This document shows, piece after piece, positions 25,245 to 36,938 of a DNA stretch of 64,000 nucleotides. The stretch is from Streptomyces cinnabarinus (GTDB taxonomy: Bacteria > Actinomycetota > Actinomycetes > Streptomycetales > Streptomycetaceae). The stretch is from assembly GCF_027270315.1 (NCBI RefSeq), contig NZ_CP114413.1, forward strand, positions 6,138,001 to 6,202,000. Reading direction: 5' to 3'. Each line of letters begins with the position of its first letter. Position 1 is the first letter of the stretch. Under the pieces are notes generated by a model. That model saw nothing but the letters and a program-made list of their open reading frames with translations. It did no database searches and was not told the origin of the DNA. The translations under genes were made by a program, and so were the position numbers.

Positions 25245-26891
25245 TCAGCTGACGTTGACCGCGGTCCAGGCCGCGGCGACCGCCTTGTACTCGGTGCTGG
25301 TGGAGCCGTACAGGGCCGAGGCCGCGCTCAGCGTCGCGGTGCGGGCGCCCTTGTAGTTGGTGGTCGAGGTCATGTACTCGGTGAGCGCCTTGTACCAGAT
25401 CTTGACCGCCTTGTCCCGGCCGATGCCGGTGAGCGTGGAGCTGTTGTACGTCGGCGAGTTGTAGCTGACGCCGTTGATCGTCTTCGCGCCGCTGCCCTCG
25501 GACAGCAGGAAGAAGAAGTGGTTGGCGGGGCCGGACGAGTAGTGCACGTCCAGGTTGGCCAGCGACGACGACCAGTAGTTGGCGGACGAGCCGTCCTTGC
25601 TCGGCTGGTCCATGTACCGCAGCGGCGTGCCGTCGCCGTTGATGTCGATCTTCTCGCCGATGAGGTAGTCGCCGGTGTCCTTGGTGTTGGCCGCGTAGAA
25701 CTCCACGGCCGTGCCGAAGATGTCCGAGGTCGCCTCGTTCAGGCCGCCCGACTCACCGGAGTAGTTGAGCCCCGCGGTGTTGGAGGTGACGCCGTGGGTC
25801 ATCTCGTGGCCGGCCACGTCCAGGGACGTCAGCGGCTTCACGTTGCCCTCGCCGTCGCCGTACGTCATGCAGAAGCAGCTGTCCGACCAGAAGGCGTTGA
25901 CGTAGGCGTTGCCGTAGTGGACCCGGGAGTAGGCGGCGACGCCGTTGTTCTTGATGCCGTTGCGGCCGAGGACGTTCTTGTAGAAGTCCCAGGTGACCTG
26001 GGCGCCGTAGTGGGCGTCCACGGCGGCGGTCTGCGAGGTGGAGGAGCTGGAGGCCGCGCCGGTGCCCCAGGTGTCGTCCGCGTCGGTGAACAGGGTGCCC
26101 GCCGAGGAGGAGGTGGCGCGCGCCTTGTTGTAGGTCTTGTGGGCGCCGCGCGAGGCGTCGTTGAGCTGGTACGTCGAGCCGGACAGCGAGGTGCCGACGG
26201 TCACCGTGCCGCTGTACTGGCTGTTGCCGGTACCGGTCTGGATCGCCTCCCACTCGTACAGCTTCTCGCCGCTCTGCGCGTCGGTGATGACGTGCAGCTC
26301 CTGCGGGGTGCCGTCGTGCTGGAAGCCGCCGACGACCGTCTCGTAGGCGAGCCTCGGGGTGCCGCTCGCGGCCCAGACGACCTTGCGCGGGGCCTTGTCG
26401 GCGGCGGACTTGGTGGAGCCCTCGGCCTTGGCGGCCTTGACGGCCTGCTTCTCGGCGGCCGACTTGGTGACGTCCGCGGTGAGGTCGGCGACCTTGACGG
26501 CGGCCTTCGCGGCCTTGGTGACGCCCTGGGTCTTCCCGGACGCCGACTCGTGGACGATCAGGTCGCCGCCGAGGACGGGGAGTCCGGCGTAGGTGCGCTC
26601 GTAGCGGGTGTGGGTCGAGCCGTCGGCGTCCTGGACGACGTCCTTGACCACCAGCTCTTCCTGGGCGCCGAGACCTATCTCGTCGGCGGTGGTGGGGGCC
26701 TGGGCGGCCGCCTGCTGGATCAGCGCGGTGCGGGCGGCGGCGGTGAGCTGGAGCGGGGTGGCGCCGGCGGCCGGGTCGGTCCTGGCGGCGGCACCGGTGC
26801 TGGTCAGGCCGGTGGTGAGGAGGGCTCCGGCCGCGATCGCGGTGGCGATGGCCAGGGTGGTGCGCTTGTGACGCGCGTAGCGGGGGGTCAC
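25245..26891 (-). CDS. Secreted M4 (thermolysin-type) neutral zinc metalloprotease
   Basis: The 548-residue precursor has a signal peptide (TTLAIATAIAAGALLTTGLT), an FTP/PepSY-type propeptide to about residue 210, and the catalytic domain. Zinc ligands are the two His of GHEMTHGVTSN and the Glu of GLNEATSDIFG; a second catalytic His lies near YSSGPANHFFFLLSEG. The GTG at 26891 follows AAGGAGC. It is an extracellular endopeptidase of the bacillolysin group. The next gene upstream is a longer paralogue with a P-domain, so the pair reflects tandem duplication. Confidence 0.94.
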   Translation of the reverse strand: MTPRYARHKRTTLAIATAIAAGALLTTGLTSTGAAARTDPAAGATPLQLTAAARTALIQQAAAQAPTTADEIGLGAQEELVVKDVVQDADGSTHTRYERTYAGLPVLGGDLIVHESASGKTQGVTKAAKAAVKVADLTADVTKSAAEKQAVKAAKAEGSTKSAADKAPRKVVWAASGTPRLAYETVVGGFQHDGTPQELHVITDAQSGEKLYEWEAIQTGTGNSQYSGTVTVGTSLSGSTYQLNDASRGAHKTYNKARATSSSAGTLFTDADDTWGTGAASSSSTSQTAAVDAHYGAQVTWDFYKNVLGRNGIKNNGVAAYSRVHYGNAYVNAFWSDSCFCMTYGDGEGNVKPLTSLDVAGHEMTHGVTSNTAGLNYSGESGGLNEATSDIFGTAVEFYAANTKDTGDYLIGEKIDINGDGTPLRYMDQPSKDGSSANYWSSSLANLDVHYSSGPANHFFFLLSEGSGAKTINGVSYNSPTYNSSTLTGIGRDKAVKIWYKALTEYMTSTTNYKGARTATLSAASALYGSTSTEYKAVAAAWTAVNVS

Positions 26892-27033
26892 ACAAGCTCC
26901 TTATGTGGGGGAGGGCTGGGAAGTTGTGCGGCGGGTGAGGAGAGAGTGACATCAGAGACGCGTACATGTCAGGACCCCCAAATGATGTTGGCTGAAACCC
27001 GACTGTCCGGTGAACGTTTCCAAAAGGTAAAGC

Positions 27034-27073
27034 GGGCGCCGTCCCGGGGAGTTGAACCACCGGGACGGCGCCC
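27034..27073 (-). terminator. Terminator after the P-domain M4 protease gene
   Basis: Perfect 14-bp stem GGGCGCCGTCCCGG / CCGGGACGGCGCCC with a 12-nt loop, 21 nt past the stop. It separates the two protease genes, so each has its own promoter. Confidence 0.85.
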
Positions 27074-27094
27074 TGTCTCAAGGGAGCGGGACGT

Positions 27095-29146
27095 CTACGG
27101 GAACGTCAGCTTCCAGCTGTTGATGTAGCCGGTATCGATCGCCGCGTTGTCCTGGACCCGCAGCTGCCAGGTGCCGTTGGCGACCTCGGAGGAGGCGTTC
27201 ACCGTGTACGTGGTGTTCAGGTTGTCCGAACTGCCACCGGTGCCGTAGCCCTTCAGCGTGTACGCGGTGCCGTCGGGGGCGACCAGCTGGACCTGGAGGT
27301 CGCCGACGTAGGTGTGGACGATGTCCACGCCGACCTGGAGGTTGGACGGCGCGTTGCCGGTCCGGCCGGAGACGGTGATCGACGAGGTGACCGCGGCACC
27401 GCGGTCCGGGATCGCCACGTCGGCGGTGTTCTCGAAGGTGGTACCGCCACCTCCGCCGTCACCGGGCCGCGAACCCACCGCGATGCCCGCCCAGGCGTGC
27501 TGCACGGCCGCGTATTCGGGGCTGGTCGTGCCGTAGAGCTCACCGGCCGCCGCGAGGGTGCCGGTGCGGGCGCCCGCGTAGTTGGTGTTGGACGCGAACT
27601 TCGTGGTCAGCGCCCGGAACCAGATCTTCTCGGCCTTGTCCCGGCCGATACCGGTGACCGGAAGGCCGTCCGAGGTGGCCGAGTTGTAGGTGACACCGTT
27701 GATGGTCTTGGTGCCGCTGCCCTCGCTCAGCAGGTAGAAGAAGTGGTTGGCGGGGCCGGAGGAGTAGTGCACATCGATCGACCCGATGCCGGAGTACCAG
27801 CTGTCCTTGGACGCGCCGTCCTTGCTCGGCTTGTCCATGTAACGCAGCGGCGTACCGTCGCCGTTGATGTTGATCTCCTCGCCGATGAGGTAGTCACCGA
27901 CGTCGGAGGAGTTGTTGGCGAAGAACTCCACGGTCGAGCCGAAGATGTCCGAGGTCGCCTCGTTCAGACCGCCGGACTCGCCGCTGTAGACCAGACGCGC
28001 GGTGTTGGCGGTGAGCCCGTGGGTCATCTCGTGCGCGGCCACGTCGATCGACGTCAGCGGGTTGGCGTTGCCGGAGCCGTCGCCGTACGTCATGCAGAAG
28101 CAGCTGTCGGACCAGAACGCGTTGACGTAGTTGTTGCCGTAGTGGACCCGCGAGTAGGCGCCGACGCCGTCACCACGGATACCGCTGCGGCCATGCACGT
28201 TCTTGTAGTAGTCCCAGGTCAGCGCGGCGCCGTAGTGGGCATCGGCGGCGGCCGATTCCAGGTTGGACGGGCTGCCGTTGCCCCACACGTCGTCGGAGCC
28301 GGAGAACAGCGTCCCGGTGCCGGAGGTGCCGCGGTTGAGGTTGTACGTCTTGTGCCCGCCGCGCGCGCCGTCGGTGAGGTTGTACGTCGAACCCGACTGC
28401 GTGGTGGTGAGGTCGACCGTGCCGGAGTACACCGTGTTGCCGGTGCCGGTCTCGATCGCCTCCCACTCGAACAGCTTCTCGCCCGTGGTGGCGTCGGTGA
28501 CGACGTGCAGCTCCTGCGGGGTGCCGTCGTGCTGGAGGCCGCCGACGACCGTCTCGAAGGCGACCTTCGGGGTGCCGCTCGCGGCCCAGATCACCTTGCG
28601 GGGCGCCCGGTTGACGTCCGCGTCCTTGGCCTTCTCCGCCTTCGCGGCGGACAGCGCCTGCCGCTCGGCCTTCGCCGCGGACACGGCCGCCTTGGTGGTG
28701 GCCGGCTTGATGGCCTTCTTGGTGGCCTTCACGACCGCGGCCGTGGCGTCGGACTTGGTGCTCTTGACGACGAGGTCGCCGCCTAGCACCGGAAGGCCGT
28801 CGTAGGTGCGCTCGTAGCGCGTGTGGATCGTGCCGTTGCCGTCCTTCAGGACGTCCCGGACGACCAGCTTCTCCTGGGCGCCGAGGCCCAGTTCGCGGGC
28901 GGTGTCCGCCGAGGCGGCGTTCGCCGTGCGCATCAGCGCGGCGCGCTGGGCGGGGGTGAGCTTGACCGACTCGGCGCCCGGGAGGACCTGGCCGGCGGCC
29001 GACGGGGCCTTCTCCGGGGCGGCGGTGGCGGCGCCCGACTGGACGGCCGCGGCGATCAGGGCGGAGACGCCGACGAGGGCGACAGCGGCGGCCCGGCGGG
29101 TGGTGGATCTGTGGGAGGTGCGTCGGTCTGAGGAACTGCTTCTCAA
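27095..29146 (-). CDS. Secreted M4 neutral metalloprotease with C-terminal P/Homo B domain
   Basis: The 683-residue precursor has an N-terminal signal (AAAVALVGVSALIAAAVQSG), a propeptide, an M4 catalytic domain with AHEMTHGLTAN and GLNEATSDIFG, and a C-terminal P-domain of about 105 residues (VAIPDRGAAVTSSITVSGRT to SWKLTFP), a beta-sandwich usual in proprotein convertases. I choose the TTG at 29146, preceded by AAGGAG at 6 nt, rather than the GTG at 29242, which lacks a ribosome binding site and would put 32 residues before the signal peptide. The 282 nt upstream to 29428 hold no gene and include its promoter. Confidence 0.9.
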   Translation of the reverse strand: MRSSSSDRRTSHRSTTRRAAAVALVGVSALIAAAVQSGAATAAPEKAPSAAGQVLPGAESVKLTPAQRAALMRTANAASADTARELGLGAQEKLVVRDVLKDGNGTIHTRYERTYDGLPVLGGDLVVKSTKSDATAAVVKATKKAIKPATTKAAVSAAKAERQALSAAKAEKAKDADVNRAPRKVIWAASGTPKVAFETVVGGLQHDGTPQELHVVTDATTGEKLFEWEAIETGTGNTVYSGTVDLTTTQSGSTYNLTDGARGGHKTYNLNRGTSGTGTLFSGSDDVWGNGSPSNLESAAADAHYGAALTWDYYKNVHGRSGIRGDGVGAYSRVHYGNNYVNAFWSDSCFCMTYGDGSGNANPLTSIDVAAHEMTHGLTANTARLVYSGESGGLNEATSDIFGSTVEFFANNSSDVGDYLIGEEININGDGTPLRYMDKPSKDGASKDSWYSGIGSIDVHYSSGPANHFFYLLSEGSGTKTINGVTYNSATSDGLPVTGIGRDKAEKIWFRALTTKFASNTNYAGARTGTLAAAGELYGTTSPEYAAVQHAWAGIAVGSRPGDGGGGGTTFENTADVAIPDRGAAVTSSITVSGRTGNAPSNLQVGVDIVHTYVGDLQVQLVAPDGTAYTLKGYGTGGSSDNLNTTYTVNASSEVANGTWQLRVQDNAAIDTGYINSWKLTFP

Positions 29147-29428
29147 AACTGACTCCTTCTGCGCGGCCGCGGATCGCGCGGCCAGGGGAGACCGTCCGGC
29201 GGGTGGGCCGGCCGGGCAGAGCGGGGTAGTGCGCAGAACCACGTGCGGGAGCGTCGGCCGTCCACAGCGCGGGCGAGCTATGGGGTTGCTGTGAAGCGGC
29301 CGTGGGAAGAGTGGCAGGAGATCGCCGGTTCTGTCAGGGGCGCGTCAGAAACTTGGCCGGATTTGGTTCGTTGTCCGGGAGTTCATGTTCGTTATACGGA
29401 CGCTTCAGGCCAAGTGTCCCGAGCCGCC

Positions 29429-31276
29429 TCAAGCCAGGCTGTCCCGCCAGGCCCGGTGCAGATCCGCGAACCGCCCCGTCCCCGCGACGAGTTCGGCGGG
29501 CGAGCCGTCCTCCACGATCCGTCCGTGCTCCATGACCAGCACCCGGTCCGCGATCTCCACGGTCGACAGCCGGTGCGCGATCACCACCGCCGTACGCCCG
29601 TGCAGCACCGTCGCCATCGCCCGCTGCACCGCCCGCTCCCCGGGGATGTCCAGCGAGCTGGTCGCCTCGTCGAGGATCAGCACCGCCGGATCCGCCAGCA
29701 ACGCCCGTGCAAACGCGACGAGTTGACGCTGACCGGCGGAGATGCGGCCGCCCCGCTTGCGTACGTCCGTGTCGTAGCCGTCGGGCAGGGCGCTGATGAA
29801 CTCATGGGCGCCGATCGCCTTCGCGGCCCGCTCGATCTCCTCGCGGGTGGCGTCCGGACGCCCGATGGCGATGTTCTCGGCGACCGTGCCCGAGAACAGG
29901 AACGCCTCCTGGGTCACCATCACCACCCCGCGCCGCAGTTCGGGCACGGACAGCTCGCGCAGATCGACCCCGTCCAGCAGGACGCGGCCCTCGGAGGGGT
30001 CGTAGAACCGGGCCAGCAGCTTCGCCAGCGTCGACTTGCCGGCGCCGGTCGAGCCGACCACCGCGACCGTCTGCCCGGCCGGGAGGGCGAGGTCGAAGAC
30101 GGGCAGCACCTCGCCGCCGGTGCGGTAGGCGAACCGCACCCCGTCGAAGACGACCGCGCGGCCCGGGTGCTCGGACTCAAGTGCCGGGAGCTGCCTGGGG
30201 GTTGACGGCTCCGGCACGGACGGCGTCTGCGCCAGCAGGCCCGCGATCTTCTCCAGGGAGGCCGCCGCCGACTGGTAGGAGTTCAGGAACATGCCGAGCC
30301 GGTCGATCGGGTCGTACAGCCGCCGCAGATACAGCACCGCCGCCGCCAGCACTCCGAGCGCCAGGGTGTCGCCCGCGACCCGGTGCGCGCCCCACAGCAC
30401 GATCAGCGCGACGGACGTGTTGGCCACCACCCGGGAGCCGACCACATAGCGGGCCATCTCCAGCAGCGCGTCCCCGTTGGTGCGCTCATGGCGCTGGTTC
30501 AGTACGGCGAAGTCGGCGTCGTTGACGGCCTCGCGGCGGAACGCGCGCACCGGCCGGATGCCGTTCATCGTCTCCACGAACTTCACGATCACCGCGGCGA
30601 TGGCCGTCGACCGCAGCCGGTACACCCGCCCGGCCCGCCGCCGGTAGCCGCGCATGAGCACATACAGCGGCACGAAGGACGCCACCGCGACCGCGCCGAG
30701 CCCGAGGTCGAGCCAGAGCAGCATCGCGGAGATGTAGACGAACGACAGGATGACCGTGACCAGTTCCTGGAGTCCCTCGCTGAGCAGCTCCCGCAGCGAC
30801 TCCACGTCCGCGGTGGAGCGGGAGATCAGCCGGCCGCTCGTGTACCGCTCATGGAAGTCCACGCTCAGCGCCTGCGCGTGCCGGAAGATCCGGCCGCGCA
30901 GATCCAGCAGCACATCCTGGTTCACGCGGGCCGCGGTGATGACGAACGCGTACTGCAGGGCGCCGGAGACGACCGCGCAGAGCAGATAGCCGACGGCCAC
31001 CGCGATCAGCGGGCCGTGGTCGTCGCGCCGGAACGCGGGGACGGCCTCGTCGATGGCGTACGCCACCAGCAGCGGTCCCGCCTGCACGGCCGCCTGCTGG
31101 ACGAGCAGCAGCAGCGTGGTCAGGGCGACGCGCGCCTTCATCGGGGCGAGCAGCGAACGCAGCAGCGTGCCGGTGGCGCCCGGTGGAGTGGGCAGCACGT
31201 CCCGGTCGAAGGGGTCGCCGGACTCCTCGGGCGCCGGGGCCGCCTTGGCCGGTGCCGTGGTGGTGGGCGCCGTCAT
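29429..31276 (-). CDS. ABC exporter half-transporter, subunit with catalytic Glu and degenerate signature
   Basis: The 615-residue protein has an N-terminal six-helix type-1 exporter domain (about residues 45-340) and a C-terminal nucleotide-binding domain with Walker A GSTGAGKST, Walker B VLILDEATS including the catalytic Glu, and H-loop VVIAHRLSTV. The ABC signature reads RISAGQRQL instead of LSGGQ. It overlaps its partner gene as ATGA (31273-31276), so the two subunits form a heterodimer. The substrate is not evident; such pairs export drugs, lipids or peptides. Confidence 0.93.
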   Translation of the reverse strand: MTAPTTTAPAKAAPAPEESGDPFDRDVLPTPPGATGTLLRSLLAPMKARVALTTLLLLVQQAAVQAGPLLVAYAIDEAVPAFRRDDHGPLIAVAVGYLLCAVVSGALQYAFVITAARVNQDVLLDLRGRIFRHAQALSVDFHERYTSGRLISRSTADVESLRELLSEGLQELVTVILSFVYISAMLLWLDLGLGAVAVASFVPLYVLMRGYRRRAGRVYRLRSTAIAAVIVKFVETMNGIRPVRAFRREAVNDADFAVLNQRHERTNGDALLEMARYVVGSRVVANTSVALIVLWGAHRVAGDTLALGVLAAAVLYLRRLYDPIDRLGMFLNSYQSAAASLEKIAGLLAQTPSVPEPSTPRQLPALESEHPGRAVVFDGVRFAYRTGGEVLPVFDLALPAGQTVAVVGSTGAGKSTLAKLLARFYDPSEGRVLLDGVDLRELSVPELRRGVVMVTQEAFLFSGTVAENIAIGRPDATREEIERAAKAIGAHEFISALPDGYDTDVRKRGGRISAGQRQLVAFARALLADPAVLILDEATSSLDIPGERAVQRAMATVLHGRTAVVIAHRLSTVEIADRVLVMEHGRIVEDGSPAELVAGTGRFADLHRAWRDSLA

Positions 31277-33054
31277 CGCTGGTCCTCCTCGTCCGATCCC
31301 GACATCAGATGCGCGTACTCGGCGCTGGAGCGCAGCAGTTCTTGATGGGTGCCGACCGCGGTGATCCGCCCCTCGGACAGCAGCGCGACCCGGTCGGCGA
31401 GCAGCACGGTGGACGGGCGGTGCGCCACGATCAGCGCGGTCGTCTCCGCCAGCACCTCCCGCAGCGCGGCCTCCACGGCGGCCTCGGTGTGCACGTCGAG
31501 CGCGGACAGCGGATCGTCCAGCACCAGGAACCGCGGCCGCCCCACGACGGCCCTGGCGAGCGCCAGCCGCTGCCGCTGCCCGCCGGAGAGACTGAGCCCC
31601 TGCTCGCCGACCTGGGTGCCGGTGCCGTCGGGCAGGGCGTGCGCGAAGTCGGCCTGAGCGACGGAGAGCGCGCGTTCGAGTTCGAGGGCCCCGGCGGTGT
31701 CATCGGCCCCCATCAGCACGTTCTCCCCGACGGAGGCGGAGAAGAGGGTGGGCTCCTCGAAGGCGACGGCGACCATGGCCCGCAGCTCCGCGCGCGACAT
31801 CGCCATGATGTCCGCCCCGTCGAGCGTGATCCGCCCGGAGGTCACCTCGTGCAGGCGCGGCACGAGCGCGGTGAGCGTGGTCTTCCCGGAGCCGGTCGCC
31901 CCGACCAGGGCCATGGACTCACCGGGACGGATGTGCAGGTCGATGCGGTCGAGGACGGGCGGGGAGTCGGGAGCGGCGTCGGGGTAGCGGAAGGAGACGG
32001 CGTGGAAGCGGAGTCCGTCGGAGCCGGCCACCGGCCCGGCCTTCCTGCCGGGTTCCGCCGACTCCACGTCCTCGTCCATCACCTCGAAGAACCGCTCCGT
32101 GGCGGTCGCCGCCTCCTGGCTCATCGCCAGCAGGAACCCGATCGACTCGACGGGCCACCGCAGCGCGAGTGCCGTGGAGAGAAAGGCCACCAGCGTCCCC
32201 GCCGACAACGCCCCGTCCGCGACCTGCACGCACCCCACCACCAGCGCCGCCCCGACCGCCACCTCCGGCAGCGTCACGATGACCGCCCAGATGACCGCCA
32301 GCAGCCGGGCCTTGCGCAGTTCCGTCCCCCGCAGCGTCCACGACAGCTCCCGGAACGCCCGCGCCTGACTGCGGTGCCGCCCGAACCCCTTGATGATCCG
32401 GATGCCGAGCACGCTCTCCTCGACCACCGTCGTCAGATCCCCGACCTGGTCCTGCGCCCGCCGTGCCACCTCGGCGTACCGCTTCTCGAAGACCACGCAC
32501 ATCACGATCACCGGCACCACGGGCCCGAGGATCACCAGCCCCAGCGTCCAGTCCTGAAGCAGCATGATGATCACGCCGACCAGGATGGTCACGCCGTTGA
32601 CCAGCAGGAAGGTCAGCGGAAAGGCGAGGAACATGCGCAGCAGCATCAGATCGGTGGTCGCCCGGGACAGCAACTGCCCGGACGCCCACCGGTCGTGGAA
32701 GGCGACCGGAAGCCGCTGCAGATGCCGGTAGAGCCCAGCCCGCATCTCCGCCTCGACATGCGACAGCGGCCGGGCCACCAGCCACCGCCGCAGCCCGAAC
32801 AGCACCGCCTCACCGAGCCCGAGCAGCAGCAGGAACAGCGCCCCGAGCCACACCCCGGGCGAATCCCGGTCGGCGACCGGGCCGTCCACCATCCACTTCA
32901 GCACGAGCGGGATCACCAGCCCCACACAGGAGGCGAGCACCGCCACGAACGCGGCGGTGAACAACCGCGCCCGCACGGGCCGGACATACGGCCACAGACG
33001 CAACAGGGTCCGGACGGCGGAGCGTTCCGCAGGGGCTTTCGGTGTGGTGGGCAT
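31273..33054 (-). CDS. ABC exporter half-transporter, subunit with degenerate Walker B
   Basis: The 593-residue protein has six predicted membrane helices and a nucleotide-binding domain with Walker A GATGSGKTT, a canonical signature LSLSGGQRQR and H-loop LIVAHRPSTV. The residue after Walker B is Asp (FLVLDDPLSALD) where active ATPases have Glu. This loss complements the degenerate signature of the partner: one composite ATP site is catalytic and the other is not, as in TM287/288 and TmrAB. It is first in the two-gene operon. Confidence 0.93.
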   Translation of the reverse strand: MPTTPKAPAERSAVRTLLRLWPYVRPVRARLFTAAFVAVLASCVGLVIPLVLKWMVDGPVADRDSPGVWLGALFLLLLGLGEAVLFGLRRWLVARPLSHVEAEMRAGLYRHLQRLPVAFHDRWASGQLLSRATTDLMLLRMFLAFPLTFLLVNGVTILVGVIIMLLQDWTLGLVILGPVVPVIVMCVVFEKRYAEVARRAQDQVGDLTTVVEESVLGIRIIKGFGRHRSQARAFRELSWTLRGTELRKARLLAVIWAVIVTLPEVAVGAALVVGCVQVADGALSAGTLVAFLSTALALRWPVESIGFLLAMSQEAATATERFFEVMDEDVESAEPGRKAGPVAGSDGLRFHAVSFRYPDAAPDSPPVLDRIDLHIRPGESMALVGATGSGKTTLTALVPRLHEVTSGRITLDGADIMAMSRAELRAMVAVAFEEPTLFSASVGENVLMGADDTAGALELERALSVAQADFAHALPDGTGTQVGEQGLSLSGGQRQRLALARAVVGRPRFLVLDDPLSALDVHTEAAVEAALREVLAETTALIVAHRPSTVLLADRVALLSEGRITAVGTHQELLRSSAEYAHLMSGSDEEDQR

Positions 33055-33117
33055 CAGCAGCGAGCCTACGGTTCGCCACTGACATCGCCCACCGAGTTTC
33101 GGGTCGGCCCGCCGGGC

Positions 33118-35361
<2,244 letters not shown>

Positions 35362-35513
35362 CTTGGGCCTCCCACGGCTCTCGGGACGGCGTGCGAACGG
35401 GCATGCCAAAACCCCGGCAGCGGCTCCCCGTCGCGTCGTCCTCCCCACTGTTCTGCCCAGCGCTTGGCTCGCACTCACGTTTCCCCGGAGCGGGCCCCGT
35501 CGTTGGGCACCTC

Positions 35514-36758
35514 GTGAGGCATGCACAAGGGCGCGCGCGGCGCGCGGGGGCCGCGCTGGCCGCCGTACTGACATGGGCAGGACTGCTGGCGGGGGCCGCC
35601 GGCTGTACTTCGGACACCACCGGCGGGGTCGGTCTGGGCGGACTCGGCAAACCCCGGGCACCACAGGAGGTCATCAGGGTCACACCGGACGACGGCAGCA
35701 AGGGCGTGGACCCCGAAGAGGCGCTGCTGGTACGGGTGAACAGCGGACGCCTGGAATCGGTGAAGGTCATCAGGTCCCAGGACGCGCAGGAGACCCCGGT
35801 GCCCGGGCAGATCTCCCCCGACGGGCTGCGCTGGGAGCCCGACGACCAGAAGCTGGCGCTGGCCGCCCGCTACACCGTCGACGTGGTGGCCCTGGACGGC
35901 CACGGCCGCCGCTCCGCCCGGCACACCACCTTCACCACCTACGTCCCCGAGGAACGCTTCATCGGGTACGTCTCCCCGGAGAACCGCTCCACGGTCGGCA
36001 CCGGAATGATCGTCTCCCTGGAGTTCAACCGGGAGATCGCCAACCGCGCGGCCGTGGAACGCGCCGTGCACGTCACCGCCCGCCCGGCGGTCGAGATCCG
36101 CCCGCACTGGTTCGGCAAGGGCCGCCTCGACTTCCGCCCCGAGACGTACTGGAGGCCCGGCACCCAGGTCACCGTCTCCCTCAAGCTCCGTGACGTGGAG
36201 GGCGCGCCCGGCGTCTACGGCCTTCAGTACAAGACGTTCTCCTTCACGGTCGGCCGCCATCAGGTCTCCACCGTCGACGCCGCCGCGCACACCATGGACG
36301 TGCGGCGCGAGGGCGAACTGCTCGCCACCGTGCCGATCACGGCGGGCGCCCCGAGGACCACCACCTACAACGGCAAGATGGTCGTCACCGAGATGCTCGA
36401 AGTGACCCGGATGAACGGCGCGACGGTCGGCTTCACCGACGACGACGGCAGGGGCGAGTACGACATCCCGGACGTGCCGCACGCCATGCGGCTGACCGAG
36501 TCCGGCACCTTCCTGCACGGCAACTACTGGGCGCCGGACGCCTTCGGGAAGGTCAACGTCAGCCACGGCTGCGTGGGGCTCAGGGACGTCAAGGGCGGCA
36601 GCTCGGACACCCCGGCGGGCTGGTTCTTCGACCGCAGCCTCATCGGGGACGTGGTCGAGGTCGTCCACAGCAAGGACAAGAAGGTGGCTCCCGACAACGG
36701 CCTCGGCGGATGGAATATGGGCTGGAACGCGTGGAAGGCCGGGAGTGCGGTGAAGTAA
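35514..36758 (+). CDS. L,D-transpeptidase lipoprotein (first of two)
   Basis: The 414-residue protein starts at a GTG giving a short basic N-terminus, a hydrophobic stretch and a lipobox LLAGAAGC, so it is an exported lipoprotein. Two Ig-like domains (about residues 60-270) precede a YkuD catalytic domain with HGNYWAPDAFGKVNVSHGC, where the Cys of SHGC is the nucleophile. It makes 3-3 cross-links in peptidoglycan. An upstream in-frame GTG at 35391 would place 41 extra residues before the signal peptide. The ribosome binding site is weak for both. A paralogue follows directly. Confidence 0.9.
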   Translation: MRHAQGRARRAGAALAAVLTWAGLLAGAAGCTSDTTGGVGLGGLGKPRAPQEVIRVTPDDGSKGVDPEEALLVRVNSGRLESVKVIRSQDAQETPVPGQISPDGLRWEPDDQKLALAARYTVDVVALDGHGRRSARHTTFTTYVPEERFIGYVSPENRSTVGTGMIVSLEFNREIANRAAVERAVHVTARPAVEIRPHWFGKGRLDFRPETYWRPGTQVTVSLKLRDVEGAPGVYGLQYKTFSFTVGRHQVSTVDAAAHTMDVRREGELLATVPITAGAPRTTTYNGKMVVTEMLEVTRMNGATVGFTDDDGRGEYDIPDVPHAMRLTESGTFLHGNYWAPDAFGKVNVSHGCVGLRDVKGGSSDTPAGWFFDRSLIGDVVEVVHSKDKKVAPDNGLGGWNMGWNAWKAGSAVK

Positions 36759-36938
36759 CGGGACAGAGGGGTCACTTGGCGCACCTTTCCGTCGAAGTCG
36801 GCATGGAACTCGGTACGGAACGGTGACAATCGCGGGGCGCCGAGCCGGATGACCTTGTGGTTAATATGCGCCGAGCGCGTGCTGACGCGCGGGGGCGGGG
36901 CCTGACCAGGCCCGGTGAGGGGAGAGAAGGACTTGAAC

